A stretch of 64,000 nt of DNA from Granulicella cerasi (lineage in GTDB: Bacteria > Acidobacteriota > Terriglobia > Terriglobales > Acidobacteriaceae), in contig NZ_JAGSYD010000001.1 in assembly GCF_025685575.1 (NCBI RefSeq), forward strand, positions 623,852-687,851, read 5' to 3'. The position numbers and the translations under genes were made by a program. Of the stretch, positions 18,953-29,505 are shown piece after piece. The first letter of the stretch is position 1. Every line of letters begins with the position of its first letter. The notes beneath the pieces are model-generated. The model saw only the letters and a list, made by a program, of their open reading frames with translations, was not told the DNA's origin and ran no database searches.

Positions 18953-19378
18953 TTAGACGAGCGTTGCGTCGAGCGTGATTTCAGCGGCCTTCAGCAGGCG
19001 CGAGATCGGGCAGCCTTCCTTGGCCTTCTTCGCCAGCTCGTCAAACTTTTCCTTGTCGATGCCGGGCACCTTGGCCTTGGTGACGAGGTGAATCTTCGTC
19101 ACGGTCGGTCCTTCTTCGGTGGTTTCCATGGTCACGGTCGCTTCGGTGGCGAGATCTTCGGGCGTGTGCTCAGCCGAGGTGAGCTGCGCGCTGAGCGCCA
19201 TGGTGAAGCAGCCCGCGTGCGCAGCAGCGATCAGCTCTTCGGGGTTGGTGCCAACGCCGTTTTCAAAGCGCGTCTTGAAGCTGTATTGCGTGTCCTTGAG
19301 CGTGCCGCTCTGGGTGCTGATCTTGCCTTCGCCCTCTTTCAGGCTGCCGTGCCAAACTGCGGATGCTGTGCGGTCCAT
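18953..19378 (-). CDS. osmC: OsmC family peroxiredoxin
   Basis: 141 residues; thiol peroxidase that reduces organic hydroperoxides in the cytoplasm. The peroxidatic Cys lies in AAHAGCFTMALS (Cys57) and the resolving Cys in KEGCPISRLL (Cys123), the two conserved cysteines of the family. NPEELIAAAHA precedes the first. The start ATG at 19378 has a strong AAGGAGA ribosome site. The length is standard. Ends at a shared terminator. Confidence 0.93.
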   Translation of the reverse strand: MDRTASAVWHGSLKEGEGKISTQSGTLKDTQYSFKTRFENGVGTNPEELIAAAHAGCFTMALSAQLTSAEHTPEDLATEATVTMETTEEGPTVTKIHLVTKAKVPGIDKEKFDELAKKAKEGCPISRLLKAAEITLDATLV

Positions 19379-19429
19379 CGTGAGTCTCCTTGCAGAAGTC
19401 TGCTGTGAATGAGATGCCAGTATGCCAGC

Positions 19430-20734
19430 TTAGGTGTGCATCCACACGAAACGTGCGATGAATAATGCGGCGAGCAGGTAGAGCATCCAGTGTTGGCGGC
19501 GTGCGCGGCCGGTGGCGATCTCCAGCGCAGCAAAGCTGATGATGCCGAAGCTCAGGCCGGTGGCGATGGAGTACGTCAGCGGCACCATGATGAGCGTGAG
19601 GAAGGCCGGGATTGCGACGCGCGGCTCGTTCCACTCGATGCGCGCAGCTCCGGCGACCATGAGCGCGCCGACGAGGATCAGCGCGGGTGCGGTGGCGAAC
19701 TCCGGCAGCGCGCCGACGATCGGTGCGACGAAGAGTGCGATGAAGAAGAGGATGCCGGTGACGATGGCCGTCACGCCGGTGCGTCCGCCAGCGGCCACGC
19801 CCGAGGAGCTTTCGATGTAGCTGGTGACGGTCGAGGTACCGGCGAGTGAGCCGACGACGGTGGCCGAGGCGTCAGCGAAGAAGATCTTATCGAGGCGCGG
19901 GATGGTGTGGTCTTCGGAGATAAGCCCGGCGCGTTCGGTCACGGCGACGAGTGTGCCGATGTTGTCGAAGAGATCGACGAAGAGGAAGACGAAGATGATC
20001 TCGAGCGCGTGCATGTGCAGCGCGCCGCGAACATCCAGGTGAAAGGCCGTGTCGCGGATCGCGAGCGGATTCAGCGTGCTGGGGTGCCAGTGCATCTGTC
20101 CGCAACAGATGCCGACGAGCATGGTGCCGAGCACGCCGATGAGCATCGACGCCTTCACGTGATACGCCTGCAGCACCGCCGTGAGCGCGATGCCGAAGAG
20201 TGCCAGCAGCACCGTGGGCGAGTGCATGTTGCCGAGCGTAACGGTGGTCGCGGCGCTGGGCACGATGATGCCGGATTCGCGCAGACCGATGAAGGCGATG
20301 AAGAGGCCGATGCCTCCGGCGACCGCAGAGTGAAGCTGATAGGGAATCGCCGCGACCAGCTTCTGACGAATGCCGCCGAAGGTCAGCAGCAGGAAGATCA
20401 CGCCGGAGAGAAACACCGCGCCGAGCGCCGTTTGCCACGGCACGCCCATGCCCTTCACCACGGTGTAGGTGAAGTACGCGTTGAGCCCCATGCCCGGCGC
20501 GAGCGCCAGCGGGTAGTTCGCCAGCGCGCCCATCAGAATGGAGCCGAAGGCCGCGCAGAGACACGTTGCCGTAGTGACCGCTGCGAGCGGCATCCCGGTC
20601 TCCGACAGGATGGTCGGGTTGACGAAGATGATGTACGCCATGGTGACGAAGGTCGTCACACCGGCGAGAATCTCCGTGCGCCAGGTGGTTTCGTGCTCGG
20701 CAAAGCGGAAGTAGCGTTCAAGACGGCTGCGCAT
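19430..20734 (-). CDS. AzgA/NCS2-type purine permease
   Basis: 434 residues with about 12-14 membrane helices. The N-terminus RTEILAGVTTFVTMAYIIFV, followed by NPTILSETGMP, is the family signature of AzgA/PbuG guanine-hypoxanthine and adenine transporters. MGLNAYFTYTVVKGMGVPWQ near 81 and FVDLFDNIGTLVAVTERAGL near 255 also match. It imports purine bases with protons. It is not next to the nucleoside locus at 36-52 kb, but could take up bases released in the periplasm. Confidence 0.9.
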   Translation of the reverse strand: MRSRLERYFRFAEHETTWRTEILAGVTTFVTMAYIIFVNPTILSETGMPLAAVTTATCLCAAFGSILMGALANYPLALAPGMGLNAYFTYTVVKGMGVPWQTALGAVFLSGVIFLLLTFGGIRQKLVAAIPYQLHSAVAGGIGLFIAFIGLRESGIIVPSAATTVTLGNMHSPTVLLALFGIALTAVLQAYHVKASMLIGVLGTMLVGICCGQMHWHPSTLNPLAIRDTAFHLDVRGALHMHALEIIFVFLFVDLFDNIGTLVAVTERAGLISEDHTIPRLDKIFFADASATVVGSLAGTSTVTSYIESSSGVAAGGRTGVTAIVTGILFFIALFVAPIVGALPEFATAPALILVGALMVAGAARIEWNEPRVAIPAFLTLIMVPLTYSIATGLSFGIISFAALEIATGRARRQHWMLYLLAALFIARFVWMHT

Positions 20735-20874
20735 CAGCGGACGGAGACTCCTTCACGTTGGTGGTGCGGGTCGAAACGGATATTGGCTTCAGCATACGTG
20801 AACGCAGGGTGACTGCGGAGTTCTTCCGCGCGAGAAGTGACAGGAGCACCGCAGCGCGCGTCTAAGCTTAGGGT

Positions 20875-21579
20875 ATGCAGCGAGCGGTTCTTCTCATGGC
20901 GGCGATGGGGTTAGGTGCATGCGCGTACGCGCAGACGAAGCATCCACGGCCGTTTGTGATCCGTACGCACCGCATGGATGTGGACGTGGACGGCTCGCCC
21001 CGCGCGTATGGGCCGGACGGTTTCAAGACGCTCGATGTGCCGCAGGATGCGCACTCGCAGCGCCGACCAAACGCGCCGATCGTGGGCTATATGACCGACC
21101 ACGGAAAGCCCGTGGTGCAGGGGCCCAGCGATCCTGCCCCGGGATACTATGTGTCGCAGACGACCTTCGAGGATGACTCGCTGCCGGAACGCGATCCGCG
21201 GCGGTATGTGGATGCGACGAAGATCAACTACGTTGTGCTGGGCGATGAAGCGCGTCGTCGCGGTGCGCGCATTGGGGATTTCGTCGCGGTGTACTCCAAG
21301 CTGCATCGCGCATGCGTGTTCGGCATCGTGGCGGATGCGGGCAATCCTTCAGGCGATGAAGGCTCGCTGCATCTGTTGCAATCGCTGGGTTACGGGTTCC
21401 ATGATGGCCGCAATGAGTCTGTCGAAGAATCCGACATCTTTGTGCGTTTTTATCCGCGATCGAACCCGGATGATGTATTTTTTCGGCAGCAGTCGAAGCT
21501 CGATGCGTTTGCGAGAAAGCAAGGCATAAGCTGCGACTTCTCTGACGTAGCGGCATCGAAGAAGACATTGAAGCGATAG
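20875..21579 (+). CDS. Exported GH75 (chitosanase)-like protein
   Basis: 234 residues with an N-terminal signal (MQRAVLLMAAMGLGACAYAQ); the LGAC could also be a lipobox. The body resembles the GH75/fungal chitosanase fold: MDVDVDGSPRAYGPDG, an INYVVLGDEARRRGARIGDF block, VAVYSKLHRACVFGIVADAG and PSGDEGSLHLLQSLG. In this family an Asp in the DxG region and a Glu in the GEgS-like segment are catalytic; here DAGNPSGDEGS carries both candidates. Hydrolysis of a chitosan-like polymer is inferred, not certain. Confidence 0.7.
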   Translation: MQRAVLLMAAMGLGACAYAQTKHPRPFVIRTHRMDVDVDGSPRAYGPDGFKTLDVPQDAHSQRRPNAPIVGYMTDHGKPVVQGPSDPAPGYYVSQTTFEDDSLPERDPRRYVDATKINYVVLGDEARRRGARIGDFVAVYSKLHRACVFGIVADAGNPSGDEGSLHLLQSLGYGFHDGRNESVEESDIFVRFYPRSNPDDVFFRQQSKLDAFARKQGISCDFSDVAASKKTLKR

Positions 21580-21686
21580 CGCGCTGTGTGTGCCGCGTGC
21601 GGAATGCGCTTCCTCTAACAAGCAACGTGCTGCGCATGGGCCCTTGATGTTTGCTGCGTGGCCGAAACCTGCAAGGAGATATACGC

Positions 21687-22736
<1,050 letters not shown>

Positions 22737-22755
22737 CAGGTCAACCGCACACGCT

Positions 22756-22795
22756 GGGTGCCCCACCTCTGCGCGGCTTCCTGTGCAGATGGGGG
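22756..22795. repeat. Second GGGTGCCCCAC palindromic element
   Basis: GGGTGCCCCACCTCTG at 22756, with an imperfect complement GCAGATGGGGG at 22785-22795. The first 14 positions match the element at 18846-18880 except for one base. Confidence 0.6.
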
Positions 22796-22879
22796 AGGAC
22801 GAGCATGTTGGTGGCCTCGAGGCCTGCAAATCCAGGCCGCAGTCTCGAGACCTGGGGTACTGGTTCTTGGCTGCAATGG

Positions 22880-22906
22880 AAAGGCCCGGCATGGCGCCGG
22901 GCCTTT
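22880..22906. terminator. Bidirectional terminator, AKR / MFS
   Basis: AAAGGCCCGGC (22880-22890) pairs with GCCGGGCCTTT (22896-22906) around a five-base loop, between convergent genes. Confidence 0.88.
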
Positions 22907-22921
22907 GTCCTTGGTGATCCA

Positions 22922-24163
22922 CTACATCGCTTCGTGAAAATCGCGACTGTGGTTCTCGGGGCCGAAAATCATCAGCAGAAACAGCACCGAGATCGTGACG
23001 AGCTCGAAAGATGCCAGCGCCCACGAATAGCCGAAGTGTTCCCGCAGGAAATTCTGCAGCGGGGAAACCGGTGATGTCAGCAGCACGCCGAGTTGATAGG
23101 TGAAACCCGCGAAGAGGCCGCGAATCGCGGAAGGCGAAAGCTCGTTGAGATGTGCGGGGATCACGCCGAACGCGCCCTGCGTGCCGGCCTGCATCAGCAT
23201 CGCACCGAGCGTGATCGCCATGACGCTCGCGCCGAAGGCCCACCAGTGCATCGAGATCAGGCAGAGGCACAGCGCGGCCATCACACCATAGCGGCGGCCG
23301 ATGCGCTGTGAAAGCTGGCCAAAGATGAGTGCGCCTACGATCGCCGCGAGGTTATAGAGCACCGCGATGCCGAGCGAGGCCTTCATCCCCAGCACCGTGA
23401 CGCCCTGCATGAACGGCAGCGTGCGCAGGAAGTCAGGGTAGAGGTCCTGCGTGCCGTGCGAGAGCGAAGTCATTCCCGCCATCAGGATCAGAAGGTAGAG
23501 GAAGCGTGTGCGGTAGCTGACGAGCGCGCGGAAGATATGGCCCATCGACGGCATCTTCGTCTGCTCCCACGCGTCGGACTCCGGCGCGAAGAGCGTGAGC
23601 GCGATGATCACCGCGGCCAACACGGTGCCGCAGTAGAACATGGCATGCCAGCCGAAGCGCGGCGTAATGAACTGCATCGCCAGCGCCGCCAGCAGGTAGC
23701 CGAGCGGATAGCCAGCCTGCATCAGGCCGCTCAACATGCCTCGTTTCGCGCGCGGGGCAGACTCCATTGCATACGACGCGCCGATGCCCCAGTAGCCACC
23801 CATGCCGATGCCGTAGAGGCAGCGGCAGAGCATAAAGAGGCCATACGTCGGCGCGAGGCCGGAGCAAACGGTCACCGTAGAGAAGTAAGCCACGCAGACG
23901 ATCAGCGGCCATTTGCGGCCGAGTTTGTCGGCGACGGCGCCGAAGATGAGCGCTCCGACAGGCCGCATGGCGAGCGTCATCGTCATCGTCCAAAGAATGG
24001 CGCCCTTGCTGACGCCATAGCGCGCCATGAGCTCGGGGAAGAGGAAGACGAGGATGAAAAAGTCGAATGCGTCTAGAATCCAGCCTAAAATTCCGGAGGC
24101 CACCGCAAAGGGCCAGCCCGGCGTATCGGCTTGGGGAGCGCGCGAATCATCGGCGAGGTGCAT
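22922..24163 (-). CDS. Major facilitator superfamily transporter (sialate/SHS type)
   Basis: 413 residues, 12 predicted helices. The first helix reads GILGWILDAFDFFILVFLFP and the loop 2-3 motif is GAVADKLGRKWPLIV, the MFS signature. The D-A-F-D pair in helix 1 and AYFSTVTVCSGLAPTYGLFM resemble the NanT/sialate:H+ and related carboxylate/sugar-acid symporters. The substrate cannot be fixed. It stands alone, ending at a terminator shared with the aldo/keto reductase. Confidence 0.85.
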   Translation of the reverse strand: MHLADDSRAPQADTPGWPFAVASGILGWILDAFDFFILVFLFPELMARYGVSKGAILWTMTMTLAMRPVGALIFGAVADKLGRKWPLIVCVAYFSTVTVCSGLAPTYGLFMLCRCLYGIGMGGYWGIGASYAMESAPRAKRGMLSGLMQAGYPLGYLLAALAMQFITPRFGWHAMFYCGTVLAAVIIALTLFAPESDAWEQTKMPSMGHIFRALVSYRTRFLYLLILMAGMTSLSHGTQDLYPDFLRTLPFMQGVTVLGMKASLGIAVLYNLAAIVGALIFGQLSQRIGRRYGVMAALCLCLISMHWWAFGASVMAITLGAMLMQAGTQGAFGVIPAHLNELSPSAIRGLFAGFTYQLGVLLTSPVSPLQNFLREHFGYSWALASFELVTISVLFLLMIFGPENHSRDFHEAM

Positions 24164-24402
24164 GTGCGGAAGAGTATCGCATTCATCACGCGCCTGGCTT
24201 TACAAACGGAGGCGGCGCATCTGCATCCTAGTACTCATCGAGTTGTCGGCGATGACGTTTAGGATGTTTGCAACACGATAATCCTGTTGGTTTGGCTCTG
24301 TAGCTCGGTTGCTGCGGCAGCACACGAAATTTCTGCAAAGCACCGTTCCTCGCAAGGCGCGCGCGGGCGGTCTCACTCACGACAAAGACGCCGAGGCTTG
24401 CG

Positions 24403-27400
24403 ATGGAATTCCACATTCGCCGCGATCTGCGCGACAAACTTGAGCTCGACGATCTGCTCTTCAGCTACACCGGCAACGTGGTTTTTGCGAACGTTGCTGC
24501 CAGCCGCAAGCTCGCGCAACAGCTCAACAAGGTACGCGACGCGGAGAACGATCCGTCGAAGATCGTGAACGCCGGCGCTCTGTTTGCCATGGGGTTGATC
24601 GACGAGCTGAACCACGCGCTCATCGCCAAATATCGCCAGGAGCGCGACCCGCGCCTGCTTACGGAAGGTCTTGCGTGGTTCGCGCAGCAGGTGGAGACGC
24701 AGCAGCCCGGCGCGCTGAAGCATCTGCTGCTGAAGTTCACCGACATCTTCCCGAACATGGACGTCTATCGCGGCAAGGAGTCTGCCGCGCAGTGGCTCGA
24801 CAAGGCGACCGAAGGGATGCCAAACCGCGAGGCGGCGCTCGAAGAGCTGCTGTTGCTGTGGCTCGCCAACCAGAACCCCGCGTTGAAGAGTTTTCAGGAG
24901 ATGTTCGCGGACAAGGAGCTGCGCGAGGGAACCGCTTATCCGAAGGTCGCGGAAGGCTTCCCGGAGTACTTCAAAACGCGTCCGCCGGTGGCGCCGGAGC
25001 TAGGCTCGCTGCTGGATGTGCTGCGCGCGCCGATGCTGGCTTCTCCGGATTCGCTTGCAGGTCAGCTCGAGTACATTCGTGTGCACTGGGAGCCGATCAT
25101 CGGCGGTGAGATGAAGCGTGTGCTGCTCGCCGTGGACACGCTGCGTGAAGAAGACATCGCGATCTGGATGCGCTTCAATCCTCCTGCGCCTGACTGGTAT
25201 CGGCACGGAGCGCCGACGCGCGGCGATGAGGGTTTCGAAGGCGACGAGTACATGGGCTTTGAGGACGAGTGGGTGACCGACGCCCACGGTCGTCGTGTGC
25301 GCAAGTACTCGTACGACTACCAGGCGCCGCTCGACGAGTATGAGGCGTTCTCGGCGGACCAGGCATGGATGCCCAACGTCGTGATGATGGCGAAGAGCAC
25401 CTATGTGTGGCTCGAGCAGCTCTCGAAGAAGTATGGTCGCCACATTCACCGGCTCGACCAGGTTCCGGATGAAGAGATTGCGCTGCTGGCCGACCGCGGC
25501 ATCACCGCATTGTGGCTCATCGGTCTGTGGGAGCGTTCGACGGCCTCGCGCACCATCAAGCATCTGCGCGGACATGGCGATGCCGTGGCTTCGGCATATT
25601 CGCTGAAGGATTACTCGATCGCCGCGGACCTTGGCGGCTATGAAGCGTATGAGCATCTGAAGCGTGCGGCAGCGCGGCACGGTCTGCGTCTCGCGAGCGA
25701 CATGGTGCCGAACCACATGGGCATCGACTCGTCGTGGGTGATCGAGAACCCTGAGGCGTTCCTCTATCGCTGGGAGTCGCCGTACCCGAGCTACTCGTTC
25801 AACGGCCCGGACCTCTCGACGGACTCGCGCGTGGAGATCAAGCTCGAAGACCACTACTACGATCAGAGCGATGCGGCCGTGGTCTTCCGGCTGCGTCATT
25901 ACGCGGACAACACGACGCGCTACATGTACCACGGCAACGATGGAACGACCTTCGCGTGGAACGACACTGCGCAGCTCGACTACACGAAAGCGTGGGTGCG
26001 CGAGCAGGTGATGCAGACGATTCTGCACGTAGCGCGCATGTTCCCCATCATCCGCTTCGACGCGGCGATGGTGCTGGCCAAGCGCCATGTGCAGCGACTG
26101 TGGTTCCCGCTGCCGGGGGCCGGCGGATCGATTCCTTCGCGTGCGGAGAGTGCGATCAGTCAGGAAGAGTTCGATGCGCTGATGCCGCATGAGTTCTGGC
26201 GCGAAGTCGTGGACCGCGTCGCCGTGGAAGTGCCCGGCACGCTGTTGCTCGCTGAGGCCTTTTGGATGCTTGAAGGGTACTTCGTGCGCACGCTCGGTAT
26301 GCACCGCGTGTACAACTCCGCGTTCATGAACATGCTGCGCGATGAAGAGAACGCCAAGTACCGCAGCTATCTGAAGAAGACGATCGAGTTCGATCCCGAC
26401 ATCCTGAAGCGCTATGTGAACTTCATGTCGAACCCCGATGAGCGCACGGCGATCGACCAGTTTGGCTCGGGCGATAAGGCGTTTGGCGTAGCGGTGTTGA
26501 TGTCCACGCTGCCTGGCTTGCCCATGTTTGGCCACGGTCAGATCGAAGGCTACACAGAACGCTACGGCATGGAGTTCAAGCAGGCGAAGATGGACGAGCG
26601 TCCGAATGACTACCTCGTTCAACGCCATCAGACCGAGATCGCGCCGCTGCTGAAGAAGCGCTACATCTTCGCGGAGAGCGCAGACTTTGTGCTCTACGAC
26701 TTCTGGACGCAGCACGGTACGGTGGACGAAAACGTCTTTGCGTACTCGAACAACTTCCAGGGCGAGCGCTCGCTCATCTTCTACAACAACAGCTACAACT
26801 CGACCTACGGCACGATCCATCATTCGGCTGCTTCAATGGACAAGGGCAGCGGACAGTTGCGCCAGCGCTCGCTTGCCGATGGGCTTTCGTTGCCCTGGGA
26901 TGATGGCTTGTTCTTCGCCTATCGCGATCGCACCACGAACCTCGAGTTCATCCGTCGTGCGAACGACTTCCATCACAACGGCCTCACGCTGCCGCTGCGT
27001 GGCTATCAATACGCGGTGCTGCTCGACTGGCGTGAGCTGCGTGCAAGCGCAGAGCATCCGTGGAACGAGCTGTGTGATTCGTTGAATGGCGCTGGCGTTT
27101 ACTCGTTGGAGGAGGCGCTGCGCAAGTTACGTCTGCGTCCGCTGCACGATGCATTGCGCGGCTTGTTGCAGCAGGGCCCGATTGCTGAGCTGGTGGCGAA
27201 GTCTGCGCAGCTTTGCGCTGCAGAAGGCACTGCCACCGCGAAGGTCGAAGCGCAGGATGAAGTGCTGAAGAACTACGCCGCACGCGTCGCCGAGCTCGTG
27301 GTGTTGGCGAAGAGCTTCCTGCCTGCGAGCACGTCGAAGACGCTTCCGACTGCGAAGGCGATTGAGCAGCAACTTGAAGCGCTCTTGCAGCTTCCGAAGT

Positions 27401-28038
27401 GGGAGCGCGGCTTCTCAACACTCTGGCCAAGCGCGGTACGCCAGGTGCTTCCGACCGACGATAGCGGTCCGCTGCAATGGCTGCCCGCACTGGCGTGGCT
27501 CATCGTGAAGCAGCTTGCGACCGTTGGCGTGGCTGTGGAGGCGTTTGACGCACTCGCATTGCGTGAAGTGATCGCTGAGACTGCGGCGGCTGTGGGGCTT
27601 GAAGGCGAACGCGCGTGGCAGGCTGCAGCAATCGTCCGCGCGCAACTCGTGTGGACGTTGGAGTCTGTCACGAAGCCTGCGTTCTGGCAGGATGGCGATG
27701 TGCGCTGGCTTATCGGCGTCAACGAGCACGAAGGCAAGCAGTACGGCAACAAGGAGCGCTTCGAGCAGCTGCTCTGCGCGCTGACGTTGCCGGAGTTGTC
27801 TGCGGCGACGGCAAAGCCGGAGGCTCTGGAGAAGCTGGTAGTGAAGCTCTGCCGCGCGATGGAGAGCGCGGGCTACGAGATCGGTGCGTTCCTGCAACCC
27901 GTCACGCCGAAGCGCGAACTTGCCGAGGTAGACAATGCCAGCACCGAAGTGGCCGTTGTCCCCGAAGCTGCTACGGCCGAGCCGAAAGTGAAGGCGAAGG
28001 TCGCGACGAAGCCTCCGGCGAAGAAGCCCAAGAAGTAG
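24403..28038 (+). CDS. Very large alpha-amylase (GH13)-like protein
   Basis: 1211 residues. A helical N-terminal region (1-330) precedes a GH13-like barrel: region I DMVPNHMG near 432, region II IRFDAAMVLA near 550 (nucleophile Asp expected in FDA), region III LLAEAFW near 614 (acid/base Glu), and region IV NFMSNPDERT near 672, where the usual NHD is NPD. A long helical C-terminal part (about 850-1190) and an Ala/Lys/Pro tail (KVATKPPAKKPKK) follow. There is no signal peptide, so it is probably cytosolic and acts on glycogen- or maltosyl-type substrates. The missing region IV His and the length set it apart from standard amylases; GlgE-type enzymes also have N-x-PD there. Activity is inferred. 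Confidence 0.75.
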   Translation: MEFHIRRDLRDKLELDDLLFSYTGNVVFANVAASRKLAQQLNKVRDAENDPSKIVNAGALFAMGLIDELNHALIAKYRQERDPRLLTEGLAWFAQQVETQQPGALKHLLLKFTDIFPNMDVYRGKESAAQWLDKATEGMPNREAALEELLLLWLANQNPALKSFQEMFADKELREGTAYPKVAEGFPEYFKTRPPVAPELGSLLDVLRAPMLASPDSLAGQLEYIRVHWEPIIGGEMKRVLLAVDTLREEDIAIWMRFNPPAPDWYRHGAPTRGDEGFEGDEYMGFEDEWVTDAHGRRVRKYSYDYQAPLDEYEAFSADQAWMPNVVMMAKSTYVWLEQLSKKYGRHIHRLDQVPDEEIALLADRGITALWLIGLWERSTASRTIKHLRGHGDAVASAYSLKDYSIAADLGGYEAYEHLKRAAARHGLRLASDMVPNHMGIDSSWVIENPEAFLYRWESPYPSYSFNGPDLSTDSRVEIKLEDHYYDQSDAAVVFRLRHYADNTTRYMYHGNDGTTFAWNDTAQLDYTKAWVREQVMQTILHVARMFPIIRFDAAMVLAKRHVQRLWFPLPGAGGSIPSRAESAISQEEFDALMPHEFWREVVDRVAVEVPGTLLLAEAFWMLEGYFVRTLGMHRVYNSAFMNMLRDEENAKYRSYLKKTIEFDPDILKRYVNFMSNPDERTAIDQFGSGDKAFGVAVLMSTLPGLPMFGHGQIEGYTERYGMEFKQAKMDERPNDYLVQRHQTEIAPLLKKRYIFAESADFVLYDFWTQHGTVDENVFAYSNNFQGERSLIFYNNSYNSTYGTIHHSAASMDKGSGQLRQRSLADGLSLPWDDGLFFAYRDRTTNLEFIRRANDFHHNGLTLPLRGYQYAVLLDWRELRASAEHPWNELCDSLNGAGVYSLEEALRKLRLRPLHDALRGLLQQGPIAELVAKSAQLCAAEGTATAKVEAQDEVLKNYAARVAELVVLAKSFLPASTSKTLPTAKAIEQQLEALLQLPKWERGFSTLWPSAVRQVLPTDDSGPLQWLPALAWLIVKQLATVGVAVEAFDALALREVIAETAAAVGLEGERAWQAAAIVRAQLVWTLESVTKPAFWQDGDVRWLIGVNEHEGKQYGNKERFEQLLCALTLPELSAATAKPEALEKLVVKLCRAMESAGYEIGAFLQPVTPKRELAEVDNASTEVAVVPEAATAEPKVKAKVATKPPAKKPKK

Positions 28039-28050
28039 TTACAAGGCAGA

Positions 28051-28080
28051 AGGCCGGAGAGCAGTCTCTCCGGCCCTTTT
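28051..28080 (+). terminator. Rho-independent terminator after the GH13-like gene
   Basis: GGCCGGAGA (28052-28060) pairs with TCTCCGGCC (28067-28075) around a six-base loop, followed by CTTTT. It lies between convergent genes. Confidence 0.88.
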
Positions 28081-28090
28081 GCGTGTGCGG

Positions 28091-28822
28091 CTAGTTGATT
28101 TCAAAAACTGCGGTGACCATCGCGGTCGTTTCGATCTGCCTTGCATTGATCGCGAGTGGGACTGGAGCGTTGGCCATCTTTGCCATAAGCCGCATCGCCT
28201 GTGGCTCGGGCCTCACGGGCTGCGACTCTACAGAGTTGTTCGCATAAAGCAACACGCCGAGCTTCACGTTCAGGCCGGAGGCCATCGCATCTGCCTGCGC
28301 GCGCGCCTGCTGCATGGCCTTCGTCGCGGCCGCGGCCTGCGCGGCGTTCGAATCATGCAGCGACCAGTCGATCTCGCCGCTCTGGTTGGCTCCTGCCTTC
28401 GTCGCTACGTCGAGCACCTTCGCGCCATCGGCGGCATTCGCGCGCACCGTCCACGACTGCGTCACCTGCCATGCGTGCTGCTGCTTGTCAGTCGGCGAGA
28501 GCTTCTCGAGTTGATACTCCGGCGTAGCGACGACCTGTTGGTTCACGCTCTCGATCGCGTCTGCGGGCACGCCAGTCTTCTTCAGCGTATCGATGATGGC
28601 GTTCGACACGCGCGAGCCGTTCGCATAAGCGGCATCTTTGTCCGGCCCATAGGCGATGAAGCCGATGTGCACGCTCGCGACGTCCGCCAGGTTCGTCACC
28701 TTCGCCGTGGAGGTGATGCTGATGGAGCGCGTCGTTCGGTCGAGCTTGAACTCCGGCTGCTGCGCGAGCGCGGGCAGGGCAAAGGTTGCGACCGTGGCGA
28801 TGAGGGTGAGGTGTTTGTGCAT
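28091..28822 (-). CDS. Exported SIMPL-domain (DUF541) protein
   Basis: 243 residues with a signal peptide (MHKHLTLIATVATFALPALA, then Q). The SIMPL/DUF541 body shows ITSTAKVTNLADVASVHIGF, VSNAIIDTLKKTGVPADAIE, SVNQQVVATPEYQ and AATKAMQQARAQADAMASGL, all typical. It is probably periplasmic; the family role is not settled and includes oxidative-stress-associated members. The start lies four bases after the stop of the small gene at 28827-29012, so the two are likely one transcript. Confidence 0.85.
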   Translation of the reverse strand: MHKHLTLIATVATFALPALAQQPEFKLDRTTRSISITSTAKVTNLADVASVHIGFIAYGPDKDAAYANGSRVSNAIIDTLKKTGVPADAIESVNQQVVATPEYQLEKLSPTDKQQHAWQVTQSWTVRANAADGAKVLDVATKAGANQSGEIDWSLHDSNAAQAAAATKAMQQARAQADAMASGLNVKLGVLLYANNSVESQPVRPEPQAMRLMAKMANAPVPLAINARQIETTAMVTAVFEIN

Positions 28823-28826
28823 GGGC

Positions 28827-29012
28827 TTAGTCCTCTCGGCTCGCCTTATCGAGAATCGTGGCGAGCGTCTCTTTGTGCTTCTTTCGCTTAGACGCCTTCT
28901 CGTGCGAATGGGGAATCACGCGCTCGCTGGGAGGCATGCCGATGCGTTCGCGAGCCAGTGCCTTGACGGCTTTGGTCGCGGTAAAAGTGGCAGGTCGTTT
29001 GCGCTTTGCCAT
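28827..29012 (-). CDS. Small basic hypothetical protein
   Basis: 61 residues from ATG 29012 (MAKRKRPATFTATKAVKALA), rich in Lys and Arg, with MPPSERVIPHSHEKASKRKK in the middle. A longer in-frame start at 29069 adds 19 unconvincing residues. It is immediately upstream of the SIMPL gene with a four-base gap. The composition suggests a nucleic-acid- or ribosome-associated protein, but nothing identifies it. Confidence 0.55.
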   Translation of the reverse strand: MAKRKRPATFTATKAVKALARERIGMPPSERVIPHSHEKASKRKKHKETLATILDKASRED

Positions 29013-29078
29013 GGCGTTCAAGCGTAGCGCGATTTGCAGGCGAAGGATAGGCGTATTCTGGTTCTGCACGGAGGTCGC

Positions 29079-29426
29079 ATGGACGAGCGGGGATTTTTTG
29101 ACGAGAAACTAATGCCGAAGAACCACGTGCTCATGTGTCCGCACTGCCAGCAGCAGGAGGAGTACCAACTCACGTGGATGGTGCGGCGCAAACGCCAGCA
29201 ACCGCCGCCGGGCTGTGACTCGGAGACGCTGGCAAAGTTCAGGAAGGCACAGAGCTACATGGTGCGTCGCGATGACATGATCGCGTGCAAGAATGTGCGC
29301 TGCCGCAAGCGCTTCGAGGTGGAAGGCGTGCAGTCCGTGGCGTACATGCAGGAGGCCGCGAGCGGATCTGTCGAAGATCGCGCGGCGCGCCTGAAGGCCG
29401 CTTTTGGTCGTCGCTCAGCCGGTTAG
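29079..29426 (+). CDS. Zinc-ribbon-like hypothetical protein
   Basis: 115 residues from ATG 29079, chosen because GGAGG lies four bases upstream; an upstream ATG at 29034 lacks one. Two cysteine pairs (CPHCQQQ near 20, CKNVRCRKRF near 71) look like a small zinc ribbon. Between them is a basic segment (MVRRKRQQPPPGC), and the tail is helical and basic. It is read divergently from the small basic gene. A regulatory or nucleic-acid role is possible; no family name can be given. Confidence 0.6.
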   Translation: MDERGFFDEKLMPKNHVLMCPHCQQQEEYQLTWMVRRKRQQPPPGCDSETLAKFRKAQSYMVRRDDMIACKNVRCRKRFEVEGVQSVAYMQEAASGSVEDRAARLKAAFGRRSAG

Positions 29427-29505
29427 CTGAGTCGCCAAACCGTTACCAGGCATCACTACAATGAAAGAGTCGAAGCGCACGGAGCCGCTTCGCGGTGGAG
29501 TGCGT

